From JAUVXY01 sp964392345 (GTDB lineage Bacteria > Actinomycetota > Humimicrobiia > Humimicrobiales > Humimicrobiaceae), in NCBI GenBank assembly GCA_964392345.1, contig CAYMPQ010000063.1, forward strand, positions 1 to 10,012: 10,012 nucleotides of DNA, written 5' to 3'. Positions 5,773-10,012 of this stretch are shown here, piece after piece (the first letter of the stretch is position 1; every line of letters starts with the position of its first letter). The notes beneath the pieces are model-generated. The model saw only the letters and a list, made by a program, of their open reading frames with translations. It was not told the DNA's origin and did no database searches. Made by a program: the position numbers and the translations under genes.

Positions 5773-7494
5773 TTAATTTCTTTTCTGTATAACTTTTAAG
5801 CTCCTGAGCCTGTTTAAAGCTGCAGCTACTTCAAAAATTCTTGGGAGGGCGTAGCTTCCCGGATGCTGGTTTTTAAAACTTGAAATAATATCAAGCCCGT
5901 GCTCTTTAATATCCCCGGAAGTTTTGCCCAGTATTTCATGTAATGTATTTTTGCCATTAATGTAATTTTTACTCAGGGCATATAAAATAATATCTGAAAT
6001 AGCATTGACCTGGCTTGGGTCAACTATCTGCTCAACTGAGGATAGATCAATGCTTTCAACTCCAAAAATTATATTATCCAGCCCTCTTGATTTTATCTTC
6101 TTTTTTCTCCCCTTATAAGGATTTATACTTGAAGGTATTGGAATTCTTTCAGTAATATCTCCAAAATTATCAGGAGATTCTCTTTTGCGCCTGTCTCTTC
6201 TGCTGTTAATTACTTTTTTTGCTTTGTCGGTAACCAGGCAAGGAAGGTAGCAGTCCATGAAAAGTACGGTATCGGCAACTTCAAAATAATCCCCGGATCC
6301 ACCCATAACAAGAATAGTAGAAGTTCTGTATCTGCCATACATATTTCTTACCTGATCTATAAATGGAGTTATTGGTTCTTTATTCTTTGGGACTATTTTC
6401 TGCATGATTTCATCCCTGATAAGAAAATTAGTTGCTGAAGTGTCTTCATCTAAAAGCAAAAGCTTTGCCCCGCATTCAAGTGCTTCTATGATATTTGCAG
6501 CCTGCGAAGTGCTTCCGCTTGCATTTGATGTGCTAAAATCCACAGTATTTTTCCCAAAAGGCAGATTTGAAATGAATGAAGATATATCTACTTTTTGTAT
6601 GTTTCTTCCTTCTTCAGCTCTTATTTTAACTGCACTATCTATTGTTACAACATACTCTCTTCCGTCATCAGGAATGTGATTGTATATTCCTCTTTCAATT
6701 GCAGATAAAAGTGTGGTCTTACCATGAAAACCACCGCCAATGATAACAGTTATTCCCTGTGGGATACCCATTCCTTTAACCTCGCCTATATTTGGAGCTT
6801 TGAGCGTAACTTCCAATTCAGGAGGTGATTTAAATACAACAGACTTTGAAACATGAAGGGGCATATCACTTACCCCGCTTCTTCTTGGCAGAATAGAGCC
6901 GTTTTTTACAAATGAAACAAGCTTATACTCCTTAAGTAAATTTCTAAGGTGGTCCTGATCCTCACAAACTTCTATGAATCTTTTTACTTTGCTCTTGTCA
7001 AGATTTTTATAAAATAGAGATTCCTCTGCAATTTTTGGTATTTCTTCAGTTAACATAGCCTGACACTGGAAGCCTAAAATTCTTCTGCCGATTGCTGGAA
7101 GTCCGGCGTAAAACCTTACTTCTACGTATTCATTATTTATAATGCAGGAAGTTCGCTGAATTATTTCCTGCTTTCCGCAGTCTATTTCTATAATGCCTGA
7201 CCGGCCAGTTCCACTGCATCCTTTTGATTCTTTTTTTATAGATTTGTTAAATGCTCTTGTTATGTAATCCTGGAGTGCAGTTTTTCTGGATGTGTTGGAA
7301 AAAAGATCGTGACTAAAGCCAGCTTTGTCTTGCGGCACTCTTATTCTTAGCTTTGACGGTGATGCAAAGGGATCGCCCTGCACATGGTCTATATATAAAG
7401 TAAAGTTTCTGAAATTATAACTTCCTTGCAGCTGCTTGTAGGCTTTATAGCCTCTCCTGTCTATATTCGAAAGTATGTTTTTTAATTTTTCCAA
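5773..7494 (-). CDS. Predicted ABC-class ATPase (COG3044 / ABC_ATPase family)
   Basis: A 573-residue protein resembling the predicted ATPase of the ABC class family, stand-alone soluble P-loop proteins of unknown physiological role. The N-terminal region opens with RGYKAYK and YIDHVQGDPFASPS (about 14-47), characteristic of this family. The ATPase part has Walker A GGGFHGKTT (253-261), an ABC-like signature around ASGSTSQA (325-332) and Walker B LLLLDED (345-351). Residues 430-470 are very basic and could bind nucleic acid, which is inference. No membrane segment or permease gene is present, so it is not a transporter subunit. The start is TTG at 7494, because the family N-terminus begins here; no good Shine-Dalgarno sequence is visible. 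The PIN toxin gene ends 31 nt upstream, so one transcript may carry all three minus-strand genes. Confidence 0.88.
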   Translation of the reverse strand: MEKLKNILSNIDRRGYKAYKQLQGSYNFRNFTLYIDHVQGDPFASPSKLRIRVPQDKAGFSHDLFSNTSRKTALQDYITRAFNKSIKKESKGCSGTGRSGIIEIDCGKQEIIQRTSCIINNEYVEVRFYAGLPAIGRRILGFQCQAMLTEEIPKIAEESLFYKNLDKSKVKRFIEVCEDQDHLRNLLKEYKLVSFVKNGSILPRRSGVSDMPLHVSKSVVFKSPPELEVTLKAPNIGEVKGMGIPQGITVIIGGGFHGKTTLLSAIERGIYNHIPDDGREYVVTIDSAVKIRAEEGRNIQKVDISSFISNLPFGKNTVDFSTSNASGSTSQAANIIEALECGAKLLLLDEDTSATNFLIRDEIMQKIVPKNKEPITPFIDQVRNMYGRYRTSTILVMGGSGDYFEVADTVLFMDCYLPCLVTDKAKKVINSRRDRRKRESPDNFGDITERIPIPSSINPYKGRKKKIKSRGLDNIIFGVESIDLSSVEQIVDPSQVNAISDIILYALSKNYINGKNTLHEILGKTSGDIKEHGLDIISSFKNQHPGSYALPRIFEVAAALNRLRSLKVIQKRN

Positions 7495-7525
7495 TGGTAG
7501 ATATGTGTTTTAGTTGATCCCATCA

Positions 7526-7912
7526 TTACGAATAATATAAATCTACTGCTGGTATTTGCTTAAAATGTTTATCAAGTGTATATATTTTTGCATTATTTCT
7601 AATAGCTATTGCTGCAATTATTATATCAGTTAATGGTATTATTATGCCTTTTTTTCTCAAACTAAAGGAAATTTTTCCAGCATTTATCCAATCATAGTAT
7701 TGACAGTTAAGAAATGGAATTGCACCAATGCTTTGAGAAAGCATTATATGCTCTTTTTTTGTTCTAACTCCTTGAAGAAGTTCAGAAATAATTGGACCAG
7801 CAATATATATAAATTCTTCATTTAAGCCTTTTTCAATAAATTCAGAGTTGCTTAAGGTATTTTTAAAATATTCTATCCAAATTGAAGTATCAACTATTAT
7901 TTTCTGTTTCAT
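7526..7912 (-). CDS. vapC: PIN-domain ribonuclease toxin (VapC family)
   Basis: A 128-residue PIN-domain protein. The acidic residues expected to hold the catalytic metal are all present: Asp8 in VDTSIW, Glu44 in SELLQG, Asp96 in PLTD and Asp114 in TLDKHF. VapC toxins are Mg-dependent RNases that cut tRNAs, often initiator tRNA or tRNA-Ser/Trp isoacceptors, or rRNA, and stop translation. The target here is unknown, although the window is tRNA-rich. The gene overlaps the end of the antitoxin gene by 23 nt, the usual arrangement for coupled translation. The ATG at 7912 gives the exact family N-terminus. The catalytic set is complete, so the toxin is probably active. Confidence 0.93.
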   Translation of the reverse strand: MKQKIIVDTSIWIEYFKNTLSNSEFIEKGLNEEFIYIAGPIISELLQGVRTKKEHIMLSQSIGAIPFLNCQYYDWINAGKISFSLRKKGIIIPLTDIIIAAIAIRNNAKIYTLDKHFKQIPAVDLYYS

Positions 7913-8111
7913 TAATTTCTTTTTCCCTCAAATTTCTCATAGCTTCTTCGTCAAAGTGAATTTTTGACTTTAGTTGCATAAATAGTTGGAGTTTTTTAAA
8001 TCTTATAGCATCTTTTAGTGCATTTTCAATTGCCTTAGACCTGGTGTTTGTATTATACAAGGATTCTGTTTCTTTAACTATGTCGTCTGATAGATTAATT
8101 GTTGTTCTCAT
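7890..8111 (-). CDS. vapB: VapB-type ribbon-helix-helix antitoxin
   Basis: A 73-residue protein beginning MRTTINLSDD, the beta strand of a ribbon-helix-helix DNA-binding domain, with helix NTRSKAIENALKDAI (about 21-35). A basic and then acidic tail (37-73) would wrap the toxin. RHH antitoxins of this type neutralise the partner PIN RNase and repress their own promoter. The ATG at 8111 is chosen over an in-frame ATG at 8138 because the RHH strand starts at once and AGGTG (complement of 8118-8122) lies 6 nt before it. The last 23 nt overlap the toxin gene. Confidence 0.9.
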   Translation of the reverse strand: MRTTINLSDDIVKETESLYNTNTRSKAIENALKDAIRFKKLQLFMQLKSKIHFDEEAMRNLREKEINETENNS

Positions 8112-8129
8112 GATAATCACCTGCATCAT

Positions 8130-8158
8130 ATTATACATATTAATTTTATGATATACAA
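8130..8158 (-). promoter_or_regulatory. Possible promoter of the vapBC operon
   Basis: On the minus strand, TTGTAT (complement of 8153-8158), a 17-bp spacer and TATAAT (complement of 8130-8135). The predicted start near 8123 leaves a leader of about 12 nt that just contains the AGGTG ribosome site. The antitoxin would be expected to bind here, but I see no convincing palindrome. Confidence 0.4.
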
Positions 8159-8299
8159 GATGCTGAAATTATATTTTTAAATTGAATATAAAAATCTCTA
8201 TACAAATTGTAATCTGCATGGGAAAGTAATGATTTTTTAGAAAATTATTGTTATTATAGCTACTGTCATTATTTTATTGCAGAAATCTTTAGCAGCAAT

Positions 8300-8330
8300 G
8301 GAGAAGGCGCTTGAGTGGCTGAAAAGGGCT
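8300..8330 (+). pseudogene. 5' fragment of a tRNA-Ser gene
   Basis: Bases 8300-8329 match the first 29 bases of tRNA-Ser(GCT) (9607-9635), with a 21-nt exact run (8309-8329 against 9615-9635), one extra A and one C/T difference. The match covers the acceptor 5' strand, the D-arm and the start of the anticodon stem, then stops. No matching 3' half follows, so it cannot fold as a tRNA. It lies just before the DUF362 gene, and its GAAAAGGGC end supplies a plausible Shine-Dalgarno sequence for the ATG at 8340. Confidence 0.75.
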
Positions 8331-8339
8331 AAAATAAAA

Positions 8340-9449
8340 ATGAATAAATCCATAGTTAAATTTGCAACAGTTAAATTTGATAAGATTGATAAAGAAGCAA
8401 CACTACCTGCAAAATTCCAAAGATTACTTAAATCACTGCCGCTAAAAAAGATGGTGGGAGATAAAACCGTTGCTCTTAAAATGCATCTGGGAGGTGGTCT
8501 TGGATATACTACGATACATCCCTTATTTGTAAAAATATTAGTTGATGCCTTAAAAGAAGCAGGAGGGCAGGTTTTCATTACTGACATATATCATGAGAAA
8601 AATAAAAACTTTGGAGTCAGGGGTGCGGAAAACAGAGGTTATTCAGAAGAAATCCTGGGAGTACCATTTGTACCCGTAGCAGGACCATTTGACAAATATT
8701 ATTATACAAAAAAAGTAGATTACAAGACTTTAAAAGAAATAGAGATAGCGGGAAATATTCATGACGCAGAGGTATTAATTGATTTTTCACATTTTAAGGG
8801 TCATGGAGTCTGCGGATATGGCGGAGCTTGTAAAAATATTGCAATGGGTTGTGTTACACAAAATACCAGGAGAAACATGCATGCCCTGGAAGGCGGACTT
8901 GAGTGGAATGAAGAGTTATGCGACCATTGTGATATCTGTATTGATGAATGCCGGTATAAAGCAAATAAATTTAATGAAGAGGGAAAATATGAAATATTTT
9001 TTCATCACTGTACCTATTGCCAGCACTGCGTAGAGGTCTGCCCTAATAATGCAATTACTCTTACCAATAGTAGTTTTGTAGATTTTCAAAAAGGTATGGC
9101 TATAGCCACCGAAGAAGTTCTAAAAACTTTTAACAAAAAAAATGTTTATTATATAAATGTGCTTTTAAATATTACAATGCTTTGCGATTGCTGGGGAATG
9201 TCAACGCCTTCACTGGTACCGGATATAGGTATTATGGCTTCTGAAGACATGGTGGCTATCGAAAAAGCATCTCTGGATATGATAAAAGTTCAGGACATTC
9301 TGCCAAATTCGCTTCCTGTAGGAAGAGAACTTCGTGAGGGGAAACATTTATTTGAAAAAATATTTGGAAAAGATCCTTATGGCCAGATAAGTGAGCTTGA
9401 AAATAAAGGGCTGGGAAACAGTAAATACAGTATTGAGGAAGTTAAGTAA
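8340..9449 (+). CDS. DUF362 domain iron-sulfur protein with two 4Fe-4S ferredoxin motifs
   Basis: A 369-residue protein of the DUF362 family. Residues about 40-185 and 245-325 form the DUF362 part, including LIDFSHFKGHG (146-156), GGACKNIAMGC (161-171), CDCWG (282-286) and PDIGIMASEDMVAIEKA (294-310). Between them is a ferredoxin insert: Cys194, 197, 200 and 204 form one 4Fe-4S motif (C-x2-C-x2-C-x3-C), and Cys224, 227, 230 and 234 (followed by Pro) form the second. The family is common in anaerobes and its reaction is not firmly known; electron transfer is inferred from the clusters. An in-frame start at 8277 or 8298 would translate the tRNA-Ser fragment, so I place the start at the ATG at 8340, with AAAAGGG 11 nt upstream. 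It has no operon partner here. Confidence 0.9.
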   Translation: MNKSIVKFATVKFDKIDKEATLPAKFQRLLKSLPLKKMVGDKTVALKMHLGGGLGYTTIHPLFVKILVDALKEAGGQVFITDIYHEKNKNFGVRGAENRGYSEEILGVPFVPVAGPFDKYYYTKKVDYKTLKEIEIAGNIHDAEVLIDFSHFKGHGVCGYGGACKNIAMGCVTQNTRRNMHALEGGLEWNEELCDHCDICIDECRYKANKFNEEGKYEIFFHHCTYCQHCVEVCPNNAITLTNSSFVDFQKGMAIATEEVLKTFNKKNVYYINVLLNITMLCDCWGMSTPSLVPDIGIMASEDMVAIEKASLDMIKVQDILPNSLPVGRELREGKHLFEKIFGKDPYGQISELENKGLGNSKYSIEEVK

Positions 9450-9559
9450 AATCCTTGATTATTTATTTATGTAGTTTAATTGAGATTATTTGCAAATTCA
9501 AAGTATATATTGAACCTTTAAGTTTCATTTTAATAATTTAAGTAATCTCCAATAGACAG

Positions 9560-9587
9560 ATGACTTTATTTAAAAATCTGCTATTAT
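9560..9587 (+). promoter_or_regulatory. Possible promoter of tRNA-Ser(GCT)
   Basis: ATGACT (9560-9565), a 16-bp spacer and TATTAT (9582-9587) preceded by TGC, an extended -10. The start would be near 9594, about 13 nt before the tRNA. The rest of 9450-9559 is AT-rich with no clear terminator for the gene before it. Confidence 0.4.
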
Positions 9588-9606
9588 ATTGTTTGTCACA
9601 GAATGA

Positions 9607-9700
9607 GGAGAGGTGCTTGAGTGGCTGAAAAGGGCCGCCTGCTAAGCGGTTAGGCGGGTATACATCTGCCTCGAGGGTTCGAATCCCTCCCTCTCCGCCA
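9607..9700 (+). tRNA. tRNA-Ser (anticodon GCT)
   Basis: A 94-nt tRNA with the long serine variable arm. Acceptor strand GGAGAGG (9607-9613) pairs with CCTCTCC, followed by discriminator G and encoded CCA (9698-9700). The anticodon stem is GCCGC with GCGGT (one G:U), and anticodon GCT at 9641-9643 reads AGC and AGU. Its T-arm 3' strand is partly duplicated at 9843-9852 as the end of repeat copy 3, and its first 29 bases match the fragment before the DUF362 gene. Confidence 0.96.
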
Positions 9701-9742
9701 GCAAATCAAGGTAAAATCCCAAACATATCGGAATCAATAAGT

Positions 9743-9849
9743 GCAAACATGGTGGATCCATGTTTGCTGGATTCGAAAAGACGGACTGAGACGAAGGCGA
9801 GGGAGTCTGCGTCTCTGCAGTGAACGAAGTGAGGCAAAAGAACGAATCC
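9743..9849 (+). repeat. tRNA-associated structured repeat, copy 3
   Basis: A perfect 10-bp hairpin (9743-9752 with 9758-9767, loop of five), then the closing stem GGATTCG (9769-9775) with CGAATCC (9843-9849). The core matches copy 2 closely and includes CGGACT with AGTCTG and GTCTC with GAGGC (one T:G pair). GAGACG early in the core could also pair with CGTCTC as an alternative fold. Bases 9701-9742 correspond to the remnant of downstream duplication plus spacer seen in the other copies. Confidence 0.85.
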
Positions 9850-9852
9850 CTC
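9843..9852 (+). repeat. Short right direct repeat of copy 3 (partial tRNA-Ser T-arm)
   Basis: CGAATCCCTC repeats 9680-9689 of tRNA-Ser(GCT), 163 bp downstream. Unlike copies 1 and 2, the match stops after 10 bases, and the acceptor strand, CCA and downstream flank are not recognisable. Either the duplication was shorter or this end has decayed or been deleted. Confidence 0.6.
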
Positions 9853-9961
9853 TTTAACAATGAAGCCACTTTTTAAAGCCCCGGGTAATGTTTATGGCAT
9901 TAGAATTAGCAAAGAATAGGTAAGTGATTTTGATTCCCGGGATGTCTGCGATGAAATAATC

Positions 9962-10012
9962 ATGAATTTATTTGGAAAGGTGCCACTGGCATATAAAAAA
10001 GCTATAGAATGG
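9962..10012 (+). CDS. Possible 5' end of an unidentified gene
   Basis: An open frame continues to the window edge. From ATG 9962 it reads MNLFGKVPLAYKKAIEW. The frame is open back to a stop at 9917-9919 but has no other usual start, and no Shine-Dalgarno sequence precedes the ATG. Too little is present to identify it. The stretch 9853-9961 has a short ATG frame ending at 9921-9923, two CCCGGG sites (9883-9888 and 9936-9941) and no recognisable gene. Confidence 0.25.
   Translation, partial: MNLFGKVPLAYKKAIEW

Noticed and set aside
5594..5776. 60-residue plus-strand frame inside repeat copy 2
   Set aside because: The repeat's conservation follows base pairing. Copy 2 differs from copy 3 by an indel that would break any shared reading frame.
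8277..8339. Earlier start for the DUF362 protein
   Set aside because: It would translate the tRNA-Ser fragment. The ATG at 8340 starts a typical family N-terminus and has a usable ribosome site.
9642..9869. Minus-strand frame across tRNA-Ser(GCT) and repeat copy 3
   Set aside because: Again antisense tRNA translation (LAEREGFEPS), with no independent support.
1..10012. CRISPR array or transposase-bearing insertion sequence
   Set aside because: The three repeats are kilobases apart rather than regularly spaced, and no transposase, integrase, reverse transcriptase or Cas protein is encoded in the window.

Overview
The window is a low-GC bacterial chromosome segment. It encodes housekeeping proteins (prephenate dehydratase, seryl-tRNA synthetase), four complete tRNA genes with encoded CCA, a VapBC-type toxin-antitoxin pair and a DUF362 ferredoxin-type iron-sulfur protein. 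There are no transposase, integrase, phage or CRISPR genes. The Fe-S protein hints at an anaerobe. TTG and GTG starts and weak Shine-Dalgarno sequences are common. I cannot name the lineage from sequence alone.

Layout. 1-271: a structured repeat ending in a duplicated tRNA 3' tail, then tRNA-Ala(GGC). 376-3032: a YjbQ-family enzyme, a membrane-anchored protein of unknown function behind a good sigma-70-type promoter, and a membrane-anchored M23 peptidase. 3158-5288: pheA and serS, 22 nt apart. 5401-5579: tRNA-Ser(TGA) and tRNA-Arg(ACG), followed by a second copy of the repeat. 5773-8111, minus strand: RHH antitoxin, PIN toxin and a large ABC-class ATPase (COG3044-like), closely spaced and probably co-transcribed. 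8340-9449: the DUF362 protein, whose upstream region contains a 5' fragment of a tRNA-Ser gene. 9607-9849: tRNA-Ser(GCT) and a third repeat copy. The last 160 bases hold no convincing gene, only a possible 5' end of one.

The main discovery candidate is the repeat family. Three copies (48-158, 5622-5732, 9743-9849) all lie in the same orientation, and the two whose upstream tRNA is visible follow it directly. Each has a 10-bp hairpin with a variable stem sequence, then a conserved core of about 70 nt closed by a 7-8 bp stem. The right strand of that stem is a duplicate of the 3' strand of the adjacent tRNA T-arm, and the left strand changes to stay complementary to it. Copies 1 and 2 are also followed by a duplication of the rest of the tRNA 3' end, CCA and about 17 bp of locus-specific downstream DNA. 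The spacing from the original to the duplicated T-arm is 163-168 bp. This looks like a small, non-autonomous, structured element that inserts at tRNA 3' ends with an unusually long (about 38-41 bp) target duplication. I do not recognise it as a described family.
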